Part shown: in pieces, positions 1 through 8,084 of the stretch
Position numbering within the stretch: the first letter of the stretch is position 1
Layout of the letters: each line of letters opens with the position of its first letter
NCBI RefSeq assembly: GCF_900101815.1
Contig: NZ_FNAO01000005.1
Location: 186,001 to 250,000, forward strand
Length of the DNA: 64,000 nt
Reading direction: 5' to 3'
From: Pricia antarctica
GTDB lineage: Bacteria > Bacteroidota > Bacteroidia > Flavobacteriales > Flavobacteriaceae
Notes under the pieces: generated by a model
Told to the model about the DNA's origin: nothing
What the model saw: only the letters and a program-made list of their open reading frames with translations
The model's database searches: none
Translations under genes and position numbers: made by a program

Positions 1-343
1 GTGCCAATTTCCAAAACACAACTCGTTTGTGGGGACAATGGAATTCAACAGCATCAATCTTTGACAAATCCTTGTATTTCCCGAGAAAGCGCGGTGAATG
101 CAATACCGCATACCTAAAATTTAACAGGTGTTTGGCATTAAAGGTATCCCTATAATCGTCGCGGACTTCGGGACTGTGCGCCATGCATACATTGCCAGCT
201 TCCTCTTTTTCGGATAAAAACGTCATTCTTAATTTTTCTTCGATTTTTCCAATGGCTTCCTTATCCAAGTCAGGGATGCTTCCCAAGACATCCAAAAAAA
301 TAGGTCCTTCGGTAGAATCCCTGCTTTTTTTATGTAACGACAT
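1..343 (-). CDS. Hypothetical protein, cut by the window edge
   Basis: An ATG at 343 opens a minus-strand frame with no stop down to base 1, so at least 114 codons are present and the C-terminus is missing. The start MSLHKKSRDSTEGPIFLDVL is hydrophilic, with no signal peptide or membrane segment. The frame holds a Cys-containing stretch (GNVCMAHSPEVRDDY) and a later EFHCPHKRV segment. I do not recognise the family. It lies 29 bp downstream of the pirin gene on the same strand and is probably co-transcribed with it. Confidence 0.6.
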   Translation of the reverse strand, partial: MSLHKKSRDSTEGPIFLDVLGSIPDLDKEAIGKIEEKLRMTFLSEKEEAGNVCMAHSPEVRDDYRDTFNAKHLLNFRYAVLHSPRFLGKYKDLSKIDAVEFHCPHKRVVFWKLA

Positions 344-372
344 TGTGGTTTTGATTTGACATTAGAGCCTAT

Positions 373-1251
373 TTAATCTTCCAAATACCCGAACTTCCCT
401 GTATTGAATTCATTGAAGGCTTCGGCCAGCTCTTCCCTGGTGTTCATCACAAAAGGACCTTGCGCCGCAATGGGTTCGTCGATTGGTTCTCCGCTTAAAA
501 CCAATACTACCGCATTGTCCGTCGCTTCGACTTCAAAGCTTTCTCCATCATTTGCCATCAATGCTAAATGGTCGGTGGGCACTTCTTCTTTTCCGTTGAC
601 CCAAATATGCCCTTCCAGAACAAGAAGCGCCGTATTATAATTGGCAGGAAACCGGAAATCGGCTTTTCCGCCCTTGTTCAACTTGGCATTGAACATATGT
701 AAGGGCGTAAAAGTTGAAGCAGAGCCATTCGTACCTTTATATTCGCCGGCAATGACTTCGATGTTCCCTGCCCCGTTCTGTAGTTCGTAACGGTTGACAT
801 CCGCATATTTTATGGCTTGGTATTTAGGGTTACTTTGTTTGTCTTTTGCAGGAAGGTTGACCCATAACTGAACCATTTGAAACTCGCCGCCCTTTTTGCT
901 CCATTCCGCTTCGTGATATTCCTTGTGCAGCACCCCTTTTGCAGCGGTCATCCATTGTACGTCGCCTTCGGATATTACGCCGCCGCCGCCGCTACTATCG
1001 TGATGGGCGACCTTGCCTTTATAGGCTATCGTTACGGTTTCAAAACCTTTATGGGGATGAACTCCCACCCCTTTCGGTGTATCGGAAGGCGGAAATGTGT
1101 AGGTTGAATTGTAGTCCAATAGTATAAAAGGACTCATTCGTTGCATATCCAGCCGAAATCCGCTGGGAATGAAATTATGTACCCGAAACCCGTCGCCGAC
1201 AAAATGCGGTGCCCTTGGGCTTGCTACCAGTTCTACAGTTTTTGTTTTCAT
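373..1251 (-). CDS. Pirin family protein (bicupin)
   Basis: A 292-aa protein of usual pirin length. The N-terminal cupin carries the pirin metal site: H65 and H67 in GVGVHPHKGFETVT, then H109 and E111 in the KGVLHKEYH segment, matching the two-His, His, Glu iron ligands of human pirin and YhhW. The second cupin half (about 185-290) lacks an obvious metal site, as is common. Family members are cytosolic iron proteins, some with quercetinase activity and others acting as redox-sensitive regulators; the substrate here cannot be told. The gene follows a Crp-type regulator by 69 bp on the same strand, which suggests joint control. Confidence 0.93.
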   Translation of the reverse strand: MKTKTVELVASPRAPHFVGDGFRVHNFIPSGFRLDMQRMSPFILLDYNSTYTFPPSDTPKGVGVHPHKGFETVTIAYKGKVAHHDSSGGGGVISEGDVQWMTAAKGVLHKEYHEAEWSKKGGEFQMVQLWVNLPAKDKQSNPKYQAIKYADVNRYELQNGAGNIEVIAGEYKGTNGSASTFTPLHMFNAKLNKGGKADFRFPANYNTALLVLEGHIWVNGKEEVPTDHLALMANDGESFEVEATDNAVVLVLSGEPIDEPIAAQGPFVMNTREELAEAFNEFNTGKFGYLED

Positions 1252-1320
1252 GATTTTTTATTATTGATAGGAACAAATCTATGACGAAAAAAAAGTATCC
1301 GCATTGATGTATGGTAAGAA

Positions 1321-1911
1321 CTACGGCTTAAAATTCTTTTGTGCCAATTCCCGGCGGACACGACTTAAACTTTCCGGGGTGATGCCCAAATAGGATGCGA
1401 CCATCCATTGGGGCACGCGGAGCATCACATCGGGATAAAGTTTGATAAACTCGAGATACCGCCGTTCCGCCGTTGCCCCCAACAAAAGTGCAATCCTTCT
1501 ATTCAGGTGACGCACATGGTTGTGCAACAGCCTATCGTTCTTTTTTCTGAAATCGGGACTTAAACCGGAAACCGTATCGATAAAAGCGTTGTCTATCGAT
1601 ATTACCGTGGATTCTTCAATGGCATCGATGCAATAATGGGAAGGTTCGTTGAAGTATACACTTCCCCTGTCGCTTACCAACCCATTTTCCGAGGCGAACT
1701 GTAGTATGTTCTCTTTGCCGTCCTCGTTTAGCCCGTATAGGCGGAGCAAACCTTTTTCAACAAAAAATGTCAGGGTGGAAACTTCGCCTTCCCTCAAAAG
1801 GAAATCGCCCTTATAGACTTGTTTTGATTTTATAAAGGGCGTCAATTGTGCGACCTGCACATCGGTCATGCCCCAATTATCCCTGAGGTATTTGTTAAAA
1901 TTCTCGTGCAT
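1321..1911 (-). CDS. Crp/Fnr family transcriptional regulator
   Basis: A 196-aa protein with an N-terminal cyclic-nucleotide-binding-type beta roll (about 25-115; GDFLLREGEVSTLTFFVEKG) and a C-terminal helix-turn-helix (about 160-190; WMVASYLGITPESLSRVRRE). The recognition helix has E, S and R in the spacing used by FNR to read TTGA-type half sites. No N-terminal Fe-S cysteines are present, so it is not a classical FNR. It precedes the pirin gene on the same strand. It is one of two intact Crp-type regulators in the window, and a less favoured candidate for the shared palindromes because its helix predicts TTGA rather than ATGA. Confidence 0.92.
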   Translation of the reverse strand: MHENFNKYLRDNWGMTDVQVAQLTPFIKSKQVYKGDFLLREGEVSTLTFFVEKGLLRLYGLNEDGKENILQFASENGLVSDRGSVYFNEPSHYCIDAIEESTVISIDNAFIDTVSGLSPDFRKKNDRLLHNHVRHLNRRIALLLGATAERRYLEFIKLYPDVMLRVPQWMVASYLGITPESLSRVRRELAQKNFKP

Positions 1912-1963
1912 ATTTTCAATTCCCGTATTTTAAAAATGCGTTTTTCTCAGTGGATGACCTACA

Positions 1964-2170
1964 TTAAACTTTCGAAAGAGCACTCCCTTTATGCGCGGCA
2001 ATATGATCTGATGTATCGCTTTTGATTTCATATTGCGGATCATCTTTACTGGCGTGGTGCGTATAGCCCTTGTAATCAAAATCCGAATGATGGACCTTGA
2101 TTATTTTGCCGGAAACATGACCGGCCTCCGAGTTCCATTTTACATGGTCACCTACTTTAAAATTTGTCAT
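1964..2170 (-). CDS. DUF2945 (HVA1/Tudor-like) small protein
   Basis: A 68-aa protein beginning MTNFKVGDHVKWNSEAGHVSG with the later VHHSDFDYKGYTHHASKDDPQYEIKSD-type segment, the pattern of the DUF2945 or hypervirulence-associated Tudor-like family. Length fits the family. It is cytosolic with no signal. The function of these small SH3-like proteins is not established. It stands alone, 52 bp upstream of the Crp-type gene on the same strand, with the divergent Rrf2 gene on the other side. Confidence 0.8.
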   Translation of the reverse strand: MTNFKVGDHVKWNSEAGHVSGKIIKVHHSDFDYKGYTHHASKDDPQYEIKSDTSDHIAAHKGSALSKV

Positions 2171-2260
2171 GATACTTAACTTTTCGATTCTTTTTTCTAA
2201 CGTATTTCATCACTAATGTAATGCGAAAAATTTTCCGAGGCAAAACATTATTGCGATACT

Positions 2261-2293
2261 TTTGTCCGAATTAAAAAAATAGTATATTTGTCC
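2261..2293 (+). promoter_or_regulatory. Promoter of the Rrf2-cbb3 operon with TTTGTCC repeats
   Basis: A -33 element TTTG (2261-2264) and a -7 element TATATTTG (2283-2290) are 18 bp apart, a good Bacteroidetes promoter. TTTGTCC occurs at 2261-2267 and again at 2287-2293, each overlapping one promoter element, as expected for an autorepressor site. A longer version, TTTGTCCGAATTAAAAA, recurs in front of the cupin-ric operon. Confidence 0.7.
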
Positions 2294-2309
2294 AAAATTT
2301 CCCCAAAGA

Positions 2310-2744
2310 ATGTTTTCCAAAGCGTGCGAATACGGAATCAAGGCTACCATCTATATCGCCCTGCAATCGTTACAGGGCAGACGGGTGAGCTTAAAGGAAA
2401 TCGCAGAAAAAGTCGGCTCCCCCACAGCCTTTACAGCTAAAATACTACATCAACTTGCCAAGAACGATATTCTAGATTCTACGAAAGGACCGACAGGGGG
2501 GTTTCAAATCGAAAAGAAACGAATAGATGACATAAAATTGGCCGATATCGTCTTTGCCATCGATGGCGAATCAATCTACGAAGGCTGTGGCCTAGGGCTT
2601 GACAGGTGCAACGCCAACAAACCCTGCCCGGTACACGATAAGTTCGTGGTCATCCGTGACGAACTGAAACAGATGCTACAAAACACCAGTTTGTTCGAAT
2701 TAGCAACAGGTTTGGAAGTGGGACTAACCTATTTGAAAAGATAA
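2310..2744 (+). CDS. Rrf2 family regulator, NsrR/IscR-like
   Basis: A 144-aa winged-helix protein. The N-terminal helix-turn-helix includes VSLKEIAEKVGSPTAFTAKILHQLAK, followed by the wing GPTGGF typical of Rrf2. Three cysteines in the dimerisation region, C93, C100 and C106 (EGCGLGLDRCNANKPC), are placed as in NsrR, IscR and RirA and should bind an Fe-S cluster. In the family this means sensing NO, iron or cluster status. The next gene is ccoN, 23 bp downstream. Ric is encoded close by, which favours an NsrR-like NO response, but the effector is inferred. The upstream TTTGTCC repeats look like its own operator. Confidence 0.9.
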   Translation: MFSKACEYGIKATIYIALQSLQGRRVSLKEIAEKVGSPTAFTAKILHQLAKNDILDSTKGPTGGFQIEKKRIDDIKLADIVFAIDGESIYEGCGLGLDRCNANKPCPVHDKFVVIRDELKQMLQNTSLFELATGLEVGLTYLKR

Positions 2745-2767
2745 AATTTCAAAACAATTAAGATAAA

Positions 2768-4594
2768 ATGGGGAAAATATCCAGATTAATGGTTCTTGGG
2801 AAATATACATCGGTTTTCTTGATACTGGCTTTGCCGGAATTTGTCATGGCCCAGGCAGAACCCGTATCCTCTGAAAATTGGGTCACTAGCCCGGGAATTA
2901 TCGGCACCTTGATCTTGATATTCATTGTGCTTTTCGTTGCGGCGATCATCTTCTTGGCCAAACTCAATGCCTACGTCGACAATTTAAGGACGAGGCAAAT
3001 CGATAAGAAAAAAATGGCCTTCGATGAAGAATTGTTGGCCCTCGAAGAAGGGGAAATAGACGCCATTCTTGACAAACGGAAAAAAGCGTTGAACTACAAA
3101 CTGACCGGTAACGAACTGGGCGGTAACGAACGGGTGGTGGACGAAAAGGGACTGGTAAACCGGGTAACCCACGAACCGGAGAATCCCATGGTCGACGAAA
3201 AGAAAAAAACGCCCCTCGCCATCGAAACTCCCGAACCGCTGAAAAAAATCGTAATCTATTATTTGGGAGCGGCGGTATGTTGGCTCGTATTCGGCACGTT
3301 GGTGGGTCAATATCTGGGCATGAAGTTCGTCTGGCCTGAAATGGACAGCGTATCATGGCTGTCCTTTGGCCGGCTTCGTCCCGTACATACGAATGCCGTT
3401 TTCTGGGGATGGGCCTCCCTGGCCATGATCGGCCTGGGGTATTTTGTGATCGCACGTACGTCGAATACCAAAATATATAGCTATAAAGCAGCTTGGTGGG
3501 CGTTGATCTTGATCAACCTAACGGTAATCTTGGGCACTATTTGCTTGATGGCGGGTATCAACAACGGAGGCGGCGAGTACCGGGAATATATTTGGCCGGT
3601 CATGCTGCTTTTCGCCATCGCCCTGGTCATCACGTTCTGGAACTTTTACAAGACCGTGGCCAGCCGAAAAATTTCGGATATCTATGTGTCCAACTGGTAC
3701 ATTCTTGCGGCCTTGATCTGGACGACCGTTTTGGCCATAATCGGATACCTGCCCTTTTATCAGGACGGGCTTGGCGAGACCGTAACGCAAGGCTATTATA
3801 TGCACCAAGGCGTAGGTATGTGGTTTATGACCTTTACTCTCGGCCTGGTCTATTACTACCTGCCGTCGGCCCTGAACAAGCCCATCTATTCCTATTCGCT
3901 TGGCGTACTGGCGTTTTGGACGCAGATGCTGTTCTATACCATGATCGGCACGCACCATTTCGTGTTCAGTCCCCTGCCCTGGTGGTTGCAGACGACCGCC
4001 ATCGTCTTTAGTGCGGGCATGTTCATTCCCGTGGTCGCAGGCACCACCAACTTTTTGATGACCATGAAAGGCAGTTGGAACCATATTTCCAAAAGTTACG
4101 TACTGCCCTTCTTTTTGGTCGGTGTCATTTTCTATTTTGTGGGCTCGACCCAAGGAAGCCTGCAGGCCTTCCGGTTTACGAATTATGTATGGCATTTTAC
4201 CGATTTTAACGTGGCGCACTCGCACATGACCATGTACGGGATCATCACTTTTATTCTATGGGCCTGTATGTATACCATTTTGCCCAAACTGACGGGCAAG
4301 GAACCTCCACAAGTTTTTGTCGGCGCCCATTTTTGGATAGCCTTTCTTGGCCTTTTCGCTTATATGGTTTCCCTAATGGTGGGGGGCACCTACAAGGGAT
4401 TGAGCTGGATAGACGGGAACGCGTTCATAGAATCGGTCATTTTGATGAAACCCTATTGGGTCTGGCGCGCCATCGGAGGGACCGCGATGTTTATCTCCCA
4501 TCTTATCTTCGCCTATAATTTTTACTATATGGTGAACAACAAGAAACCGATCGAGAACTTGGATGCTCCCGTGCTCGAACGTGTGAACAATTAA
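2768..4594 (+). CDS. ccoN: cbb3-type cytochrome oxidase catalytic subunit with N-terminal extension
   Basis: A 608-aa subunit I. Residues 1-30 resemble a signal peptide, 44-66 form a membrane helix, and 70-150 are a charged linker absent from ordinary CcoN. The oxidase core starts near 158. Low-spin heme region: FGRLRPVHTNAV (H207). CuB ligands: H346 (YMHQGVG), H396 and H397 (GTHH). Y390 stands 44 residues after H346 and six before H396, as for the cross-linked tyrosine of proteobacterial CcoN. Heme histidines H484 and H486 lie in AHSHMTMYG. The tyrosine argues for O2 rather than NO reduction. It is co-directional with the CcoO/CcoP-like gene, 12 bp downstream, and is probably used under microoxia. 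Confidence 0.9.
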   Translation: MGKISRLMVLGKYTSVFLILALPEFVMAQAEPVSSENWVTSPGIIGTLILIFIVLFVAAIIFLAKLNAYVDNLRTRQIDKKKMAFDEELLALEEGEIDAILDKRKKALNYKLTGNELGGNERVVDEKGLVNRVTHEPENPMVDEKKKTPLAIETPEPLKKIVIYYLGAAVCWLVFGTLVGQYLGMKFVWPEMDSVSWLSFGRLRPVHTNAVFWGWASLAMIGLGYFVIARTSNTKIYSYKAAWWALILINLTVILGTICLMAGINNGGGEYREYIWPVMLLFAIALVITFWNFYKTVASRKISDIYVSNWYILAALIWTTVLAIIGYLPFYQDGLGETVTQGYYMHQGVGMWFMTFTLGLVYYYLPSALNKPIYSYSLGVLAFWTQMLFYTMIGTHHFVFSPLPWWLQTTAIVFSAGMFIPVVAGTTNFLMTMKGSWNHISKSYVLPFFLVGVIFYFVGSTQGSLQAFRFTNYVWHFTDFNVAHSHMTMYGIITFILWACMYTILPKLTGKEPPQVFVGAHFWIAFLGLFAYMVSLMVGGTYKGLSWIDGNAFIESVILMKPYWVWRAIGGTAMFISHLIFAYNFYYMVNNKKPIENLDAPVLERVNN

Positions 4595-4606
4595 AAACAA
4601 AACGGA

Positions 4607-5620
4607 ATGTTCGATTTTCATAAAAATCATAAAATACTGGTCCTTGCTTCCCTTGTAGGCTTTGTGACGTTAAGCTTTATCGTTGCGGTATTCCCCGCCT
4701 ATCAGATGCAGGATGTGGCACCATTGCCCGACCAAGCCAAATTAACGGACCAAGAACGGGAAGGCTTGCACGTTTATATCAGCCAAGGTTGTGTGACCTG
4801 CCATACCCAACAGGTACGGAACATCGAAATGGACAATGTCTGGGGAGATCGCCCCTCCATCCCATCCGATTATTATTACAGCAAGCAACGGATAGACGTT
4901 TGGCGGCAATCGCCCTCCCTTTTGGGCAGCGAGCGCACCGGGCCCGACCTGACCAATATCGGCAAAAGGCAATCCAGTCCGGATTGGCATTTGCTGCACC
5001 TGTACAATCCAAGGTCGGTGGTCGGGGCATCGGTAATGCCTTCGTATCCTTGGCTTTTCGATGTGGTAGATAGTAGTTCGGTAAAAGAAGAAGATGTGGT
5101 CGTCAACCTACCCGAGAATTTTGCCGGGCCATCGGGCACAACGGTGATAGCCAAAGACGAGGCGCTCCAATTGGTGGCCTATCTGAAATCCTTAAAACAA
5201 ACCGAACTGCCCGATGGCCAAGTCGAAAAGTTTATTCCCGCATTGAAAAAAATACAGACCGAAGGAATGGAAGGTGGCACCAAAAGCACGGGGCCCGATG
5301 GCGGTAATCTTTACCAACAGGTCTGCGCGGTCTGTCATCAAGCCGATGGCACAGGGGTCGCCGGTGCGTTTCCACCCTTGGCGGGAAGCCCTATTGTCAA
5401 CAACGAGGATCCCGAAATGATGATCAAGATCATCTTGCAGGGCTACGATGCCCGCAGCGAATATGCCGTGATGCAGCCCTTCGCCGACCAACTCTCCGAT
5501 GTCGAGATTGCGGCCATTGCGACCCACGAACGAAGTAGTTGGGGCAACGACGCACCCGAAGTAAAAGAAGAGGACGTTAAGAAAATACGGGATTTTGTGG
5601 AGCAGGAAGCAATGCAATAA
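4607..5620 (+). CDS. ccoO: CcoO-type cytochrome c subunit fused to a CcoP-like cytochrome c domain
   Basis: A 337-aa membrane-anchored diheme protein. One N-terminal helix (about 10-30) is followed by a CcoO domain with heme 1 at C62-C65-H66 (GCVTCHTQQVR) and the signature blocks WGDRPSIPSDYYYS, RTGPDLTNIG and HLYNPRSVVGASVMPSYPWLF (axial Met 144). A second mono-heme domain has C240-C243-H244 (CAVCHQADGTG) and resembles a CcoP module. It would deliver periplasmic electrons to CcoN. Standard Bacteroidetes operons encode a separate CcoP and often fuse CcoN to CcoO; here O and P-like modules are fused instead. It follows ccoN by 12 bp. Confidence 0.9.
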   Translation: MFDFHKNHKILVLASLVGFVTLSFIVAVFPAYQMQDVAPLPDQAKLTDQEREGLHVYISQGCVTCHTQQVRNIEMDNVWGDRPSIPSDYYYSKQRIDVWRQSPSLLGSERTGPDLTNIGKRQSSPDWHLLHLYNPRSVVGASVMPSYPWLFDVVDSSSVKEEDVVVNLPENFAGPSGTTVIAKDEALQLVAYLKSLKQTELPDGQVEKFIPALKKIQTEGMEGGTKSTGPDGGNLYQQVCAVCHQADGTGVAGAFPPLAGSPIVNNEDPEMMIKIILQGYDARSEYAVMQPFADQLSDVEIAAIATHERSSWGNDAPEVKEEDVKKIRDFVEQEAMQ

Positions 5621-5630
5621 ATTATCTAAA

Positions 5631-5915
5631 ATGAAAACACGTACCATCTTATTCGCCCTTTTTATTTTGGCGTATCAGCCTGCCCTATTGGCTTGTGACC
5701 TCTGTAAAAAGAACCAGCCTAAAGGTTTGGAGAACATTACACACGGCGCGGGACCTTCGGGCAACTGGGATTTCGTAATTATCTGGTCGGCCGTAATTCT
5801 GGTGTCATTAACCCTGTTTTTCAGCGTCAAATATTTGATACGTCCCAAAGAAAACAATCCCAGCCATATCAAGAACATCGTATGGGACAAAAATTTCAGC
5901 GAGCATGGAGGATAA
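5631..5915 (+). CDS. Small membrane protein of the cbb3 operon
   Basis: A 94-aa protein. The ATG at 5631 is chosen over an upstream in-frame start because it gives a clean signal sequence, MKTRTILFALFILAYQPALL, ending before ACDLC. Cys 22 and Cys 25 form a CxxC that could be a lipobox Cys plus a second thiol, or a metal site. A second membrane helix lies at about 47-67, followed by a short charged tail. The family is not recognised. It sits 10 bp after the CcoO/P gene and overlaps the next gene by 11 bp, so a role as an oxidase accessory subunit is likely but inferred. Confidence 0.75.
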   Translation: MKTRTILFALFILAYQPALLACDLCKKNQPKGLENITHGAGPSGNWDFVIIWSAVILVSLTLFFSVKYLIRPKENNPSHIKNIVWDKNFSEHGG

Positions 5916-6327
5916 TAGAATCGTAAAAGTTTATCTGGATGACGAGCCCAAACCGTTCGCGGAGTTTTCGCCGCCGGTCAAGTTCGTACTCGATACCACC
6001 AAAATTCCCGATGGCAAGCATACGCTGAAAATCGTTGCCCGATCTTCGAGCAATGTCGAAGGGGTGCGCACCATCCCTTTTGAAGTACGCAATGGTCCTG
6101 AGATTTCAGTGGTCGGGCTAAAGAAAAACGAGGTAGTCGATACACAAATTCCCATAACCATAAATGCATATGGTAGCGAAACCAAGGATTCGTTCGTAAT
6201 CAAGGGATCAGAGACCCCACAGGCCATTCCCGCATGGGTCTGGGCCTTGATTATATCGTTCGTTGGCTTTGCGATGTTCTATGTCATTATGTACTGGAAG
6301 CCTGAACTGTATAAATCATTTTTTTGA
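5905..6327 (+). CDS. Tail-anchored Ig-like protein of the cbb3 operon
   Basis: A 140-aa protein whose start overlaps the previous gene by 11 bp, a sign of translational coupling. Residues 1-110 look like an extracytoplasmic beta-sandwich (Ig-like pattern VKFVLDTTKIPDGKHTLKIVARSS). One membrane helix (about 112-133) sits near the end in IPAWVWALIISFVGFAMFYV. There is no heme motif and no N-terminal signal. I do not recognise the family. Its place as last gene of the ccoN operon suggests a structural or assembly role in this oxidase variant. Confidence 0.75.
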   Translation: MEDNRIVKVYLDDEPKPFAEFSPPVKFVLDTTKIPDGKHTLKIVARSSSNVEGVRTIPFEVRNGPEISVVGLKKNEVVDTQIPITINAYGSETKDSFVIKGSETPQAIPAWVWALIISFVGFAMFYVIMYWKPELYKSFF

Positions 6328-6546
6328 TGACGGAGTGAAGATGGTCTAAATAACTTGCCTTCGTAAGCCCCACCACTTGCAAATTCGGATTTTTGTCTCT
6401 TTTTTCACGTTGTCGGCTTGAAAATTTTAGACCGTAGCCATGGCTCTACTTAAATTTTGTCCTTGGTAAAGTAAAGGGTAGATTATTCAAAATACCCAAT
6501 TACTTCATGGTGGGAAATAGGCCTCAAACTTTTTAAAACCTAGAGA

Positions 6547-7452
6547 ATGTCCGATACCGGGGAGAAGATCAAAAAGAAATATGAAAAACTGGGAGAAAAC
6601 CCCGAAACCTATCTTGAGGGTCTTCTTCACGCTAAGCCTATCAATTATTGGGATTACATTGAGGTCGACACCTTGCTCTCCCTTCAAAGGCCCAGAACCC
6701 ATTTTAAAGACGAGACCATCTTTATTATGTACCATCAGGTAACGGAGCTGTTGCTGAAAATGATGCGCCACGAACTGGAACAGATTGTGGAAGAGGAAAA
6801 GGTTACCGAAAAGTTCTTATTTACCAAATTAGGCAGGTTGAACCGCTATACCACTATGCTGATCACTTCTTTCGATATCATGAAGGACGGTATGGACTAT
6901 GATGATTATAACGAATTCAGGAAAACCTTGACTCCCGCAAGCGGCTTCCAAAGCGCCCAGTTCCGCTATATCGAAATTCTTTGCACCCGTCTGGAAAACC
7001 TCATCAACAATGCAGGCAAAAAAAGGCTACCCTCCCACCCCACCGTGGAACAGTATTTCGAACAGATGTATTGGAAAGATGCAGGCCTAGATCGCAAAAC
7101 GGGCACAAAGACCCTGACGATGCAGCAGTTCGAAAAAAAATATCTGGATAGTTTTATCGGTCTGGCCCAAAAAGTACAGGGTAAAACTCTTGAGAATAAA
7201 GTGCTGGAAATACAGAATCCATCCAAAGAACTTACTGAAAAACTAAAGGAATTCGACCGCCTGTACAATATCGAATGGCCTCTCGTACACCTACGCACCG
7301 CGGACCATTATCTGAATAGCAAGGGCGAGAATAAAGCCGCAACCGGCGGTTCGCACTGGAAAAAATACCTACATCCGAAATACCAGCAACGCAAATTCTT
7401 TCCGACGCTTTGGTCGGAAGCCGAGAAACGGAATTGGGGAGCATCGGAGTAG
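6547..7452 (+). CDS. kynA: Tryptophan 2,3-dioxygenase family protein
   Basis: A 301-aa, all-helical cytosolic protein. Family blocks are EFRKTLTPASGFQSAQFRYIE (about 120-140), the heme-region HLRTADHYLN and a C-terminal GGSHWKKYLHPKYQQRKFFPTLW. In the family, TDO is a heme enzyme that opens the indole ring of L-tryptophan to N-formylkynurenine using O2. The N-terminal YHQVTELLLKMM replaces the usual FQVHQAYELWFK, so this belongs to a divergent bacterial branch and the substrate is less certain. It is monocistronic and separated by 219 bp from the oxidase operon. No neighbouring kynurenine-pathway gene is present. Confidence 0.85.
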   Translation: MSDTGEKIKKKYEKLGENPETYLEGLLHAKPINYWDYIEVDTLLSLQRPRTHFKDETIFIMYHQVTELLLKMMRHELEQIVEEEKVTEKFLFTKLGRLNRYTTMLITSFDIMKDGMDYDDYNEFRKTLTPASGFQSAQFRYIEILCTRLENLINNAGKKRLPSHPTVEQYFEQMYWKDAGLDRKTGTKTLTMQQFEKKYLDSFIGLAQKVQGKTLENKVLEIQNPSKELTEKLKEFDRLYNIEWPLVHLRTADHYLNSKGENKAATGGSHWKKYLHPKYQQRKFFPTLWSEAEKRNWGASE

Positions 7453-7783
7453 GCCGTTTATGCGGTATGGCATTTTTTTTGTGCAAGCGGACGCTGTTTG
7501 CCATTACGTAGCTATTTTATTGGCAGTGTAATCTTAAGCCACATTTTTTTGTAGCCATCCTTTTATTAGATTTGATATGAAATGCCCTATGCCAACGAAG
7601 GTTCTAGGGATAAGCTATTTCAATCGATTTTTATTTCGGATGTTTTTGTCCGAATTAAAAATATTTGCTATCTTTGTTTCAGATTCAGAAAGACAGAGTT
7701 GCATTTTGCGATATTATTATCCGAATATCATTTGTTATCAGTGCGAATTTGAAAATAAGTAAATTCCAATAATAAGAAAAATC
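7453..7783. other. Intergenic region with the cupin-ric control elements
   Basis: No gene is supported over these 331 bases. A weak hairpin followed by eight T (about 7460-7480) may end the TDO transcript. A promoter and inverted repeats occupy 7635-7729 and are listed separately. About 100 bases of leader precede the cupin gene. Confidence 0.6.
7635..7676 (+). promoter_or_regulatory. Promoter and Rrf2-like operator of the cupin-ric operon
   Basis: An exact inverted repeat TTCGGA-N8-TCCGAA spans 7635-7654. The -33 element TTTG is at 7645-7648 and the -7 element TATCTTTG at 7669-7676. The sequence TTTGTCCGAATTAAAAA from 7645 is identical to the element upstream of the Rrf2 gene. A second inverted repeat, GATATT-N8-AATATC, lies in the leader at 7710-7729. 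This suggests repression by the Rrf2 protein encoded at 2310. Confidence 0.65.
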
Positions 7784-8077
7784 ATGGAAGTATTGAACAA
7801 ACCCGAATTGATCCGTTTAGCAATGGGCGATTCAATGAAAACAATTCTGGTAAAGGGTCTGGCCGGAATGACAATGCCCCCGCACCACAGTACTAAAGAA
7901 GCCGTTATCGTGGTACAGGAAGGCCAGGCCCTCTTGAAAATGCCCGAGAGCGAACACCTTCTAAAAGAGGGGTCTACCTTTATAATTCCCGCAGGAAAAG
8001 AACACACCTTAACTATTCAAACGGATTTTAAGGCCATAGCGATTATGGCTACCGATTCACAAATCAATTTTATTTAG
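7784..8077 (+). CDS. Small cupin-domain protein
   Basis: A 97-aa single cupin (MPPHHSTKEAVIVVQEGQALLKM, then GSTFIIPAGKEHTL). Two histidines in PPHHS and one in KEHTL could bind metal. It is cytosolic and of usual length for the cupin_2 family, whose functions vary. It lies 7 bp upstream of ric and behind an Rrf2-type operator, so a role in the nitrosative-stress response is likely. The ligand or reaction is unknown. Confidence 0.85.
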   Translation: MEVLNKPELIRLAMGDSMKTILVKGLAGMTMPPHHSTKEAVIVVQEGQALLKMPESEHLLKEGSTFIIPAGKEHTLTIQTDFKAIAIMATDSQINFI

Positions 8078-8084
8078 AAATACC

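Noticed and set aside
2768-4594. Reading the subunit at 2768 as an NO reductase (NorB)
   Set aside because: The catalytic tyrosine Y390, the H396-H397 pair and the CcoO-type partner are those of a cbb3 oxidase; no NorB glutamates are seen.
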